From contig VXAI01000117.1 in the NCBI GenBank assembly GCA_013399305.1, forward strand, positions 210,755 to 274,754: a DNA stretch of 64,000 nt, read 5' to 3'. Each line of letters begins with the position of its first letter. The stretch's first letter is position 1. This document shows, one piece after another, positions 14,401 to 25,599 of the stretch. Under the pieces are notes generated by a model, which was given only the letters and a program-made list of their open reading frames with translations, did not search any database and had not been told where the DNA came from. The translations under genes and the position numbers were made by a program. The DNA comes from Rostratula benghalensis (lineage: Eukaryota; Chordata; Aves; Charadriiformes; Rostratulidae).

Positions 14401-16221
14401 CTCTGCCTGGTCACCTTTGAAAAGTCTCAGGACAAACTGAAGTCTAAATCTTGCATGAAGCAAGATGCACTGTTCCTCCCACAGGACAAATACTCCTCAA
14501 TTGCTATTGCAGAAGCTGGGCTGGAGGTTGTGGAAGGATCCCCAGGCACAACTCCCATTATCCTATATAAGGAAATATAAGGAGAATTTCAGGCACTGTC
14601 AGAAGATAGCAGAGTGTTGGGGATCTGCAAAAATCTGTGCAGTCAAATCAGCTAGAAAGATAACTGCAATATATCCTTGTATTTGGGAAGACTTGTATAT
14701 GTTCATAATTATACAGTATTTATAAAAAAATGATCAATTATATTCCTTAGAGACCCAAATGCGCTTTAGCAAATGGTGTGTGAATTACTTGTGTTATCTC
14801 ATCAGTCACCACAGAAAGTATGGTCAAGAGTAGTGAGCCTCCCTACACATTGTTACAGCAGCAAATGGGAAATTCTGCCCCACTTTGAGAATAGTATGGG
14901 ATCTGGAACAGCAAGAGGCAGTTAATTAACATGTTTAGCCCAAAGATGGGCACTACAAGACTTGTTCTACACAACATCTTAAGTAATGCAAGTTCTTGAC
15001 TGACAATGAAGTTGTTTTTACTTTGAAGTATGTTTACACTGTCAGAATGATGAGCAGGAATTCTCATGTCTCAACAAACCAAGCTGCAGAATTAGGAGCT
15101 TCAGCATCACCTCTCATCCTGAGGACACCACAGTCTTCCTTTGCCCTCTGCTGTTGAAGATGTGCAGGAGGGTGACCAGGCACCGATGAAGTTCTGCATC
15201 CTGCCAGTCCCAGGTGCCCTGGGAAGGTCTCCCACACAGCTGCTTACTCACATGCAGATGTTTAACATCGCTAGAGCATAATAACAATGTGCTATTTTCC
15301 TCTTTGTAAGCATGCAAGAGTTTCTTTGATAAGTAAAAAACCTACTTTCAAATGGTTTAATTTTGACCTTGAAAAGAGCAAATGGAGTTGAACTGCCTTG
15401 AAATAGAGTGTTTGTCTATAACAAATACTCCTAATAAAAGGACCAGGAGAAGGCAGGGAAAGAACAAGTAGATTCCATGGTTCCCTTACCAAGGGTTAAT
15501 ACAAGGTGGAACAATATCGCGGTGGAAGGTTAGGAAGCTGTGAGATTCTCCACAAGTTCAGGACTCATATTAAAGGAAACAGTGGTTCTGAATAAATGTA
15601 CTGCCTTAGAGATCTGCCATAACACCCCGCTGTTTTCCTTGATAATTGCAAAAGGAGACTCGGAAATACCACCAGCCAGAGGCTTCATTGTAAGAAATGT
15701 GCATATAATGTCTAAGATCAAAATGTACAAGAAGAATTTCACCTCAAAATGCTGGTGTTATTTTTGAAAGCAGGTTAAGTAGTGGTCTCAAGTCTTTCAC
15801 TGCACTTGGGATCTTTGCACAGAGGGAATCTTCCTCAACTGCAAGGACTCGCTCCACCTTACCGTACTGGACACAATGTGGGAAAAGTGCATTGATGAGG
15901 AATGCCTGAGCCTTAAATACATGAAAAGCCAAAAAGGTAATTGCAAACATGTAAAGCATAAGGCAATAAAATGAAAACAGGGAAAGAATAGCAAGGCTCT
16001 TGTGGCAAAGTGGTGAGCTGTCATGCCCAAAGCCACTGGATGAGGCCTGAAGCATTTATTGGTCGCTGGAAGTCACTTTTCAAGCCAAGGAGCAATACTT
16101 CTCCAACATAAATGAAAAATTCCACTCAGCAGAGGGTAAATGAAGTCCTCTCAAAACTAAAGTGTCATTTGAAGAGGGACTAATAAGTCACCTAATTACT
16201 AGATTTTTTCATTTGGAGTGG

Positions 16222-16637
16222 AGAACTTCTCAGTTCAAGGAGGACAAGGAAGTGCTTGAAAGAGTCCAGGGCAGGGCTACAAAGATGATTAAGGGAGTGG
16301 AACATCTCCCATATGAGAAAAGATTGAGGGAGCTGTGTCTCTTTAGCTTGGAGAAGAGGAGACTGAGGGGTGACCTCATGAATGTTTATAAATATGTAAA
16401 GGGTGAGTGTCAGGAGGATGGAGCCAGGCTCTTCTCAGTGACAGGCAATGATAGGACAAGGGGCAATGGGTACAAGTTGGAACCTCACAAGAGGTTCCAC
16501 TTGAATATGAGGAAAAACTTCTTCACAGTGAGGGTGACAGAACACTGAATCAGTCTGCCCAGAGAGGTTGTGGAGTCTCCTTCTCTGGAGATATTCAAAA
16601 CCCGTCTGGATGCGTTCCTGTGTGACCTGATCTAGGG
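16222..16637 (+). mobile_element. CR1 LINE fragment, plus strand, 5'-truncated and lacking its 3' tail
   Basis: This matches the 3' portion of avian CR1. It has the stretch encoding residues like [12 protein letters not shown], then [16 protein letters not shown], then [14 protein letters not shown] at the end of the reverse-transcriptase ORF, followed by the CR1 segment around CAGAGAGGTTGTGGAGTCTCC. The reading frame from 16162 to 16548 is this fossil and not a host gene. The usual ATTCTATG tail is missing, so the 3' end is lost or decayed. Confidence 0.9.
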
Positions 16638-16639
16638 GT

Positions 16640-18187
16640 CAAGGCCCCAATCCCCCTTTGCTTGTATGCACCCGCAGCAAATATCTGCTTCTGCTTCCTG
16701 CTTGCAGACAGGACTGGAGGGAAGGAAAGGAGCTCCTCTAGGCTCCTCTGCCCAAACACATAATAAACCCTGCTCCTCAGTACAGGCTTTTGTCCAAACA
16801 CTTTAGGCATGAAGGAAGTTTGGGCTCACGCTCTGAAGCTGCCTTCCCTTTTGCCAGCAACAGTATTGAGGTCAGCTGGACTCACTGAAGAATGTGGCAA
16901 TGTAGATGCACTTATTGCATTCTTGATTCCTTTTTGCAGGAATGAAGTGCGCATCGCTAGCCTCAGCCGTCATCCTGAGACAAATATATCTCCAAATTTT
17001 GTCCAGGAAGTGTTGAAATCAGGGCCATATTAACCACCTGGCTGCTTCTAAATAGTTCAGACAAAAATGCAAATGCTGAACTTCACTTGATACATGGCAT
17101 CTTTTCTCAATTTGCTTCTCTTTTGCCAATGCAAGAAAGCACACCTAGTCCTCAACCTCGATTGACCAGTGAAGATTGAAAGCACTTAGGCTTATTTCAT
17201 TGTTCTTCAAGAAGAGGGTAACTTTTTGTTACAGTGACACAAGAGAAATTGGAAGAAACAATAAACAGCACTCCAAAATATCTTTTTTTTATAGCCATGC
17301 TTCTTGTTACAGTTCAAATACTTTCACAAACAGGAATTTAGCTCTGTGCAACCATTTGAAACAGCAGCTTTGTTACTGAATTAATTTTATAGGTAAAGCG
17401 GTAAATTACAGCAGTTCTAGTGAATGCAAAATAGCAAACCCAAGGAAACTTAAGACCTTTGTGAAGGCAAATCAGGACTGACCAAAGGACAATGCAGGTT
17501 GGATAGATTACACCTTTACTCCAACTCTTTGAGGTTAGGGGACAGACCTACACACAAACAAGAGCTGCATTAATGAGTTCTGTTAAGAAGAGAGTCAGCA
17601 TGCATGCTGAAAGGGGCAGGACACTCAGACACTAATCTGAGGCACATACTTCTCTGCCTAAAGCAGTTGCAGAGCTTCTACTACAACAGCAAGGTTACAC
17701 ATGAGCAGCGAACCCCCAAACCGGATGAACAAATGAGTGAAACCTAAATGCAACCCCCACCCAACCCTCAGTGGTACCTGTGGACTTTGGTGAAACTGCT
17801 AATTCTAGAGAGTTCAAACATGTGATTTCTGTCTTGCATTACAGAGTTGCCAGCACTTCTGCAACGCTTACTTGCAATGCTTAAAATCCTTGATCTTCTG
17901 TGACCTGAACTAAAAACTATTTCTGGGGGTTCTTTTTAACAAACAATATCACTATCTATCGTCCGTACTGAAAGAATGGACACAAGAAATAGAAGATTCT
18001 TTGCCCTGGAAAAAATTATAAGCTAATAAAGCTCCACAAATCCTGGATACTGATGTAATGGGGCTTGAGGCTGGAAAGCAGTGGCTATCTATTCTATTTG
18101 GTCATTGCAAATTTTACTTTGTAACTAAATTCTTCAACTTCCTCTATCCCCATCCCACACACAACTCGCTCAATTGTTATAGAAAGC
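16640..18187. other. Intergenic spacer
   Basis: AT-rich sequence between the CR1 copy and the LTR. I see no exon, RNA gene or repeat that I recognise. Confidence 0.5.
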
Positions 18188-18772
18188 TGTCCAGGTTTGG
18201 AGTGAAGCAGAACCAACTTTCTGCTCAATGAGAGAGGCTGTTGCTTACACTCGTTGCTGTGATACCCAGGGTCAGCTGGCTCAGTTGTTTACCCCAGGGA
18301 GGGGTCATATCTGTGGGGAGGTGTGAACAGGTCACATGACCCAAACTGACCAATAGGGTATTCCATTCCATCTGCCATGCTGAGTATAAAAGCTGAGGGA
18401 GCAAAGGGATTTTTTATTTGTTTGCCTTCTTTAATCCTTATGTTTGAGGAAGACTCTTTCTGCCTTTGATACTGCTCTGTGTGCCCCTGATGCTAGATCT
18501 GAAGTTCAGTTCCCATTTGCTGCTGAGTCCAGTCTGGAACTTTCCTGGTGCCTGCTGGTGGCATCTCCCTTGCAGCTTGATATGGTTTTGTGTATATATA
18601 TATATTGTATCTACTTCATTATTTCCTTTTTATTATTAATATTTTGTTAAAGTGGTTAATTTTTTGCTAACCTCATAAATCTCCTTCTCTATCTACTTCC
18701 TCTCCGTGGAGTGAGAGGTGGAGGAGAGCATCTGTTGTCTTGTCATTGGCCAACCTGGCTCAAAGCATGACA
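18188..18772 (+). mobile_element. Solo LTR of an endogenous retrovirus (ERVL-like), plus strand
   Basis: The segment begins TGTCCAGG and ends CATGACA, giving TG...CA termini. It carries a promoter-like core: an ACCAAT box near 18350 and a TATAAAA near 18385-18391. Flanking pentamers AAAGC (18183-18187) and AAATC (18773-18777) look like a target-site duplication with one substitution. Its U3 motif order (AACTGACCA, then TTCCAT, then TGAG-ATAAAA) is also seen in the minus-strand LTR near 38.8-39.3 kb, so the two are probably related families. No internal retroviral genes flank it. The 3' end is less sure: an end at 18762 would give a 4-bp duplication AAGC instead. Confidence 0.7.
18594..18608. 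repeat. (TA)n short tract within the LTR
   Basis: A short TATATATATA tract inside the LTR. Confidence 0.6.
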
Positions 18773-18779
18773 AAATCAA

Positions 18780-21700
18780 CAGAGAAAGATCTATCCATGT
18801 CTATGGGCCTTGGATCATGTTGCGTGAAAGATGTGATCCCACAGATGATGGGGAGGGGAAAGTGTAGAAATGACTAGAAGTTAACATTAAGAGGTGTGGT
18901 GGTTACCGTCAGCTGTACTGGTTGCTCTCTCTCTGCCTTGAGCCACATTGCCTTAGCACACCTTACCTGTCTTTGGTTGATCAGCTCCTTTGGACAGGTA
19001 GACTGTTATGTGAATATACAGTGGACGGAGGGGACACTGACACAAAGGACAAACATAGCCAGCAACTGCACTTCCTACAGCCTCACACCTAAATTTTTTT
19101 CCCCATGTTGTTACAGGATAACCCAAAAGTGTGTGAGTGGTAATATGCTCCAAAGGCTCTAACATGTCCTGCCCTGACTTAAAGAAGGCCACAAGGAGTC
19201 ATCCTGCTTTCTCTATAGCTGCTGCAGCTTTAAAACCCCACTGACTTAGGGAGGAGGTACAGGGCTTTTTCCAGTTCTGCCACCAACCTTGCAGTCACTG
19301 GAAGGCTGTGATATTCTTCTGGGATGCTGTAATGCAGTTTGATTACTGAATGCATTCAAGTACAGAGATATTTTTCATGGGTCTAAGAGGTTATTATCAC
19401 CTCAGTTAATTATCCGTAATGATTCAGACTCCAGCAAATGTTAATTATCCTTCCATCAATCTCATGTTCTCAAAAGCTTAATAGGGCTATTTTTAGCAAT
19501 ACAAGTATCTCCTTCCTGAGTGGAAAAGCTGTTCTTCTTGCATATCTTATTTTTAAATGTTAAACACATTAGAAAGGACCAAGGTTGGGGTTTTTTTCCC
19601 CTCTCTTAGAAACCATCCTAAGAATGTGTAATACTTCATGAAATTGCTAAGAACAGTACGTCTTCAGACCTGAATGTATGATGTTAGAAATCTGGTATGG
19701 AGATGAGATAAAAATTATGAGAATGAGGTTCTTGGAGTCCACAATTAATCCTACAAAATACGCTACTGGGAGAAGGGTTTGGTGCCCACAGTGTTCTCAT
19801 GGATTGGTGCCTAAATATGTCTTCTCATTTACCACCTGTTAGGGTAGGGTTTCAATTTCTGGGTAGTAGCATTGTATGCAAGATGTAGGAATAACAGCTT
19901 CATTCACTTAAGGTAGTCCATCAGTCAATGTCCCTTTTATTTCTAACTCTACAGGTTGTGATAGGATCTCTGAAGGCATCAGCCTGAAACTCCAGGCAGC
20001 TGGAAACAATAGTATGGAGAAGGCTGTCCCTCAGGTGCTTACTCTGGAGCTTAATGATGAGCCCAATGCTCATCATTGCTGTCTACACTGTTAATGTTTG
20101 CAATCTTTTGAGTGGAAGTGGCTATTAAATGTACCATGAGGCCCCCATAAACCATATTTGTGTAAACTTTAAACCCTACAAGCCTGTACTACCTCCTTTG
20201 ATAATGTTCTTACACTGCTGCATCCAGACTCAGAAGGGAACTTCAAAAAGGAAAAGGCTTGCTGGGTATGAGAAGATCTGTTAGCTATTAGGTATTCTGG
20301 TAAATGGTTCTGATGCGCTCAAAGGAAAAGAGAGGATTTTTGGAGCTTTGGGTACTGGAAACCATTGCTGTATATATTATGTGTTTTCTGTGTGGCTTTG
20401 GGTGAAGTTCTTTGGCCTTGATTTTGTACCAGGAAAGGAAATGGGAGTGTAGCTACTAACTTCAGTGGGATCTGAATCAGGATGCTTGTCTCTCCATAAT
20501 TTCTAAGCTTCCCATCTGGATGGAAACTTTCTTTTAAGACCTTACTGTTTTCAATTTACAGACTTCAAGTGCTCCACAGAGGTTGTCTGAATGAAGCTTC
20601 CCATGCTGTGCAGCTCAGAGGTATCCTGCTGCCCTTCCTTGGTCTTTGGCTCCCAGGCAGACCACCTCGCAGGCTGCATCCTGCTCCCTTGGGTGGAGTG
20701 TTCTGAGTTTCCAGGACAGGAAAGTACTTGGCAGAAAGCAGGTTGGTTTCGTTTTTTTGGTTTTTGCTTGAGTAACACCAAAGTGTGAACTATCCAATTA
20801 CTACATTGGGAACTGCAATGTTTTGGTTTTACCTGCCACTAAGGACCATGTTAGCTCATTTGTTTAGATCATGTCCCTTGCAGTGCTCTCTCTAAACAGG
20901 TGTCTCTGCAGTGGCTATCATCTCAAGCCCTGCTTTTCCTTTGAGGCTTAAAATTATTACTGTAAAACAAATAATATTTAAACATCATACTTTGCATCCC
21001 CCTGACATGTATATACTGATGGGAAGTTTGATAAAAAGAGGGAGAGGAAGGGAAAAGGAAACATTAGCAGAACTTCATTTGAAAGTCAGAGCATTAAAAA
21101 ATAAATTGCAAGTTTCATGCTAACCCTGATTCTTTCTCCGCTTGTTATGTTTTCCATCCTTACTCATAATTCTAGGACTCCATCCCAGCCCCAACCTAAG
21201 CAGTATTGACAGGAAAGGATTATCCGCAGGAATTTGACATATTTACATCTAGAGAGAGCCAAAGAAAAATCTTTCTGAATGGAACAAAGCCAGCCTTATT
21301 TGAACTAGCTACTGCTTCTAGAATTGTGGAGGAACACCAGGGTGGGGTACAGGAGTTAACTGTGTAATAGGTATTTCATCATAGTTTTTCTAAACAGGAT
21401 ATTTGCTAAAATGAGAAATTGCTTCTTTTGCTTTTATTCCTGTTGCAGTGTAATTGGAATTACTTGAGAAAAGATTTGTCGTTCCCCCACATACTAAGAT
21501 GAGCATCTCAATAGCATAGCCCTGGGAAAGATTTTTAAATGTATTATTCGTATATTTGTAGCAGCCATAGAAACACTTGCTACATAAGCTCCAACATAAA
21601 AAAAAAAAAAAATTAAAAAAATCCAGAGTACAGGGATCTCTTTGTCTGAGGTCTAGCAGGCTACTACTGTAATGCTGCATTAGCTCTGAATAGCTCCAGG

Positions 21701-22234
21701 GTTTAATATTTGCATTATAAATGAAGAAATCATCCAACTCTGCACTAATAAACAGATTTCTAAGTTCCCTTTCTCAGTACATGAGCAAGCCTTGACTCCT
21801 GAGAAGACATGCTATGTTGGGAGCTTGAAACATATTGTACACTAGAGATTCTGGAGAGGTTTTACTGTGTGAGCGAGCAGAAAATAGACTTTTTGTGCCT
21901 TGGTGTCCAAGGCAGAATTGCTCTTTGAGCACCCTTAGCTAGTGTTAGACCAAAGGGATTATTGGGGAAATGAATTGCTTTGTATGCTGTTTGACCAATC
22001 TCATACCAGGATTTACAAATAGGTATTGGTAGAGTGCCATGTATAGATATTCTGACTGCACCTCTGGCACTTGTGAATATCTGCTCGTGGTTGGGGGAGG
22101 ATGGCAATGACTGAAATACCCACGGGAAGGGCAGGGTAGCAGAGGACCAAAAGGGATTCACATTGCACAGCACTATATATCATAGACATCTAATATGAAA
22201 ACCAAAACCAAGCCAGCTGCAGCTTCCCTTCCAG
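18780..22234. other. Intergenic spacer
   Basis: No supported gene or recognisable repeat. A run of A near 21598-21620 is low complexity. A patch at about 19390-19470 holds several TTAATTAT/GTTAATTATC motifs of the homeodomain type, but nothing firmer. Confidence 0.5.
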
Positions 22235-22480
22235 CACAAACTGGAACACAGGTTGTACCATCTGAACATGAGGAAGAACTTACTTTGAGGGTGGCAGAGC
22301 ACTGGAAAAGGCTGCTCAGCGAGGTGGTGGGAGTCCCCTTTGCTGGAGATACTCAAAACCTGCCTGGGTGTGATCCTTTGCAACCTGCTCTGGGTGAACC
22401 TGCTTTGGCGGGGGTGTTGGACTTGGTGATCTCCAAAGGTCCCTTCCAACTCCTGCCATTCTGTGGTTTCCCCCTCCCTG
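22235..22480 (+). mobile_element. CR1 LINE 3' fragment, plus strand
   Basis: This aligns by eye to the CR1 3' region: a segment like [15 protein letters not shown] (here CTGAACATGAGGAAGAACTT and onward), then GCTGGAGATACTCAAAACC, then TTGGACTTGGTGATCTCCAA and GGTCCCTTCCAACTCCTGCC. The final tail has decayed to CATTCTGTGG. Confidence 0.9.
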
Positions 22481-22790
22481 AATATCTATAAACTAAGCAG
22501 TTGATGACACAAGAAATGGTCCAGGGACCCATTACTATTACTGAAATGGCTAAATTTGGTGGAATAAGTAGCAGTTGCTTCTAGAACCAGCCCAGCACTG
22601 GATGAAGGTGTTTTCAGGGGTGTTACCATGTTGATTCGTGTGATATCCCAGAGCATTAAACAGGGAACATCTGTGGGACGCGGCAGAGGGAGATGGGGCG
22701 GGGGGGGCGCTGCTGCCCGGCCGTCCCAAGCAGGAGGTGCCAGGCTGGCACCTTCCCAGCTCCTGCCCAGGGGGGGAGTTCCAGTGGGCC

Positions 22791-22821
22791 GGATGGATGG
22801 ATGGAAGGAAGGAAGGAAGGA
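22791..22821. repeat. (GGAT)n(GGAA)n microsatellite
   Basis: Three or four GGAT units are followed by four GGAA units. GGAA repeats can bind ETS-family factors, but these copy numbers are modest. Confidence 0.8.
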
Positions 22822-22890
22822 ACGTCCGGACAGACAGACGGATGGACACACAACCTTTCCTGAGCCGCCGGCTGCCGCGCCGCGTCGCCT

Positions 22891-22904
22891 CCACCAGGGG
22901 GCGA
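22891..22904 (+). promoter_or_regulatory. CTCF-like binding motif
   Basis: The bases CCACCAGGGGGCGA fit the CTCF core (CCASYAGRKGGCR) at every position. Occupancy cannot be known from sequence. Confidence 0.55.
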
Positions 22905-23132
22905 CGGCCGACCGCCGCCCTGCCCCGCGACCGGTTCCGGCGGGATGTCCTGGGCGCCTCACGGCTCTGCACCGAGCAAACGGCTTCGTTCTTTCCACAA
23001 AACGCTGGCTGGAGATTGTGGTGGTGGTGCTATTATTTCTCTTATTCCTCCCTCCAGGCCCAATCGTTCAATCTCCGTTTCCCAGAACATTTTACCTCAG
23101 ATCGTCACCGTCTTCCCCGTCAAGAGTCTCTC

Positions 23133-23580
23133 CACGGAATTGTCAGAGTTGGAAGGGACCTCCAGAGATCTTCTAGTCCAACTCCCCTGACAAAGCAGGA
23201 TTGTCCGGAGCACATCACCCAGAACCGCATCCAGGTGGGTCTTGAAGGTCTCCAGAGCAGGGGACTCCATAACCTCCCTAGGCAGCCAGTTCCAGTGCTC
23301 TGTCACCCTTACCATAAAGAAGTTTTCCCTCATATTTGAATGAAACTTCCCATGTTCCAGATTGTGCCCATTGTCCCTAGACCTATCACTGGGAACCACT
23401 GAAAAGAGTCTGTCTCCATCCTCCTTCAACCCATGCTTCAGACACTTTTAAGCATTAATAAGGTCTCCCCTCAGCCTTCTCTTCTCCGGGCTAAAGAGTC
23501 CCAGCTCTCTCAGCCTTTCTTGATCAGGCTCTGCCACACATTTCTTCAAGTGCTCCAAACTGTAGACTGTCCTTGGCAGC
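23133..23580 (-). mobile_element. CR1 LINE 3' fragment, minus strand
   Basis: On the plus strand it opens with the CR1 end signature (GTTGGAAGGGACCTCCAGAG, TAGTCCAACTCCCC). It continues through TTCCAGTGCTCTGTCACCCT, AAGAAGTTTTCCCTCATAT and AAGGTCTCCCCTCAGCCTTC, the reverse complement of the CR1 ORF2 terminus. In the minus frame, peptides such as NMRENFFMVRVTEHWNWLP and [14 protein letters not shown] are recognisable but broken into separate frames. The boundary on the right is vague and could extend to about 23670. Confidence 0.9.
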
Positions 23581-24458
23581 CCCAAGGATAATAGAGGGCC
23601 CACACTGCATGTTTTTAGGCTACTCTGGTGTTTGTAGATCTCAGAAACCCTTTTCTCCACTGTAGTCATTTAACTTCTTTGCAGCTTTTTTTTACACTAC
23701 CAACTAAGGATGGCAAAAAGACTAGGCAACCAGAAACTCTTCTTGGTTGCAGGTTATTTCACTTGAAGAAGTGATTGAAGCCCTACTGGGAGAAGTCCCT
23801 GCAGCAGCACAAGATTAATCTCCATCACATTTGCCAGCATAGCTATCTGGGCAAGCCCTTTCAAGGGGGATAAAGTCCACAGCGCCTCAGCCTGATAGCT
23901 TCTCCATTTATAAGATGAGAGCTGAAAATGAAGACAAATATTAGTGAACTGGCTTGATTAATACCTCATCAATCAGATGGACAATTTCCACTGAAATCTA
24001 TTACTGTAACAGCATGTTATTGATGAAACACTAAGAACGTAAAAGAACATTAGCACCACAGACTGTCTTGCTTGTGACCTTCTTCTCTGCTTTTATTGGC
24101 AAGCATGAAAACAGCGGTAAAAAGCAGCATTAGGAATGGATGTGCTCTTTTGGATGTGAATTTATGAGGGGTTTAGGAAGTGTTTGTGTTCAATGAGGCT
24201 CTCAAGCCAAATATCAAAGCTGAACATCCAACCCACCAAGGGATCTTGGCCCCTGTGGATCCAGCTCCAGCCATGTATTTACAGAGAATTATTGTTCCAG
24301 TTTTGTGAAATACGTCATTTCAATAGCTTGCTATAGAATTTAAGTTACTAGAAGCATAAGTAGTAATTTTTCATTTAATCTTCGAGATCCAGGTTGGCCC
24401 AGATGCACTGCTGGCTTTACAGGAGCTTTAAATCCCCTCATGCTGCTGCTGCAACTCT

Positions 24459-24473
24459 TTAAAGCCACTGCAT
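24459..24473. repeat. Left target-site duplication of the adjacent CR1
   Basis: TTAAAGCCACTGCAT occurs here and again, identically, at 24820-24834, directly bracketing the CR1 insertion. Confidence 0.75.
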
Positions 24474-24819
24474 AAAATCATAGAATGATTAAGCGTTGGA
24501 AGGGACCTTAGAGATCATGGAATCGTCCCCTCCCTGCCATGGGCAGGGACACCTCCCACTGGGCCAGGTTGCTCCAAGTCCCATCCAGCCTGGCCTTGAA
24601 CACTTCCAGGGATGGGGCATTCACAGCTTCTCTGGGCAACCTGTTCCACTGCCCCACCATCCTCATAATAAAGAATTTCTTTCTGGTATCGAATCTAAAT
24701 CTCCCCTCTTCCAATTTAAAGCTGCTACCCCTTGCCCTGTCATTACACTTCCTGACAGAGTCCCTCTGCAGCTCTCCTGTAGGCTCCTTTCAGATATTGG
24801 AAGGCTGCTATAAAAGCTA
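24474..24819 (-). mobile_element. CR1 LINE 3' fragment, minus strand, with 15-bp target duplication
   Basis: The plus strand shows the CR1 3' end (AAAATCATAGAATGATT, TTGGAAGGGACCTTAGAGAT) followed by AGCCTGGCCTTGAACACTTC, CTGGGCAACCTGTTCCACTG and the ORF2 terminal segment. It is 5'-truncated at about 346 bases. The exact 15-base repeats on either side fix both ends of the insertion. Confidence 0.93.
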
Positions 24820-24834
24820 TTAAAGCCACTGCAT
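24820..24834. repeat. Right target-site duplication of the adjacent CR1
   Basis: Identical to 24459-24473. Confidence 0.75.
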
Positions 24835-25599
24835 GCTCATTGCGAGCTTCAGGCCAACCTGGTGAAAAGTTTACATCAAATCTTAGCTGTAAAGGTTTGT
24901 GTGCTCCTGTCTTTTGTTGAACATGTAGGTAGTCTAATAACAAGTATCACCTATTTCTGTGAATCCGGCCTCAGGAACTGCCAGGACATGATGATGCCCA
25001 CACTCCTTTATGAACACTATGAGCAGTACAGGGGAAATAAGATTTGACTCTCAACATTCCAAAGCTGCTTACATGGCAAGCTTGGAGTCATCTTTGCCAG
25101 CAATCAAAATGAAATCACCCTTTCCCAAGTTTTGAAAGCCAGGCATCCTTCATGAAGATGGTATCAGTATATGGGCCTTGTAATCCAATGTCCAAAGCTA
25201 TCCAAAAGGAGCAGCCACTTTGGAAAGATTACCTAGGTAGGTCTTTTCTGTACATTACTTCTGTTCCATGTGCTTCAGGCATTCACAAAGTCTTACCAAG
25301 GCATTGCTGGCGCTGTCTGACACAGCATTCCTTCAATGCATAAATCACCTGTTTCACACCTCGCATCTTGGACTTCTATGCACTCTGGTCAATAGCACTG
25401 CACTGAACTGTATCAAATCCTCTTTTCAAGAGTTCCTCTGTACCCACAACAGTTAGGACTGCCTCCATGTTCCCCTCTGAAAGCTGAGAATAAGTATAGG
25501 GCTGTGTCACACCTGGTTCTTCCCCCAGGCCCTCTCCTGTACTCCACTGTCCCCATCCTGGGACACACAAGGTTAAGTAAGCAGCAACCAAAAAAAGAG
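24835..25599. other. Intergenic spacer downstream of CKAP4
   Basis: No coding or RNA feature recognised between the CR1 copy and the inferred CKAP4 polyadenylation site. Confidence 0.45.

Larger units (their letters stand above)
361..16221. other. Gene-free intergenic spacer
   Basis: No open reading frame here looks like a real exon: all are short, lack a recognisable family and have no convincing splice context. The sequence is mostly AT-rich, single-copy-looking DNA with a few simple repeats listed separately. A slightly CpG-enriched patch lies near 5440-5640 and small inverted repeats lie near 10979-11026. Distant regulatory elements could be present, but I cannot demonstrate them without alignment to other genomes. 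Confidence 0.6.
22660..22990. promoter_or_regulatory. Isolated CpG island with a CTCF-like site
   Basis: About 330 bases are strikingly rich in CpG and G+C, while both flanks are AT-rich and carry CR1 copies. No coding exon or gene start of any known neighbour falls here. A (GGAT)n/(GGAA)n tract is embedded at 22791-22821. At 22891-22904 the plus strand reads CCACCAGGGGGCGA, which closely matches the core CTCF motif. Plausible roles are an insulator or an orphan CpG-island promoter for an unannotated RNA; neither is shown by sequence alone. Confidence 0.6.

Noticed and set aside
16162..16548. 128-codon frame that looks coding
   Set aside because: It is the terminal part of the CR1 reverse-transcriptase ORF, a transposon fossil.
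22486..23339. Overlapping frames of 140-200 codons on both strands
   Set aside because: They arise from the CpG island and the adjoining CR1 copy; no recognisable protein.
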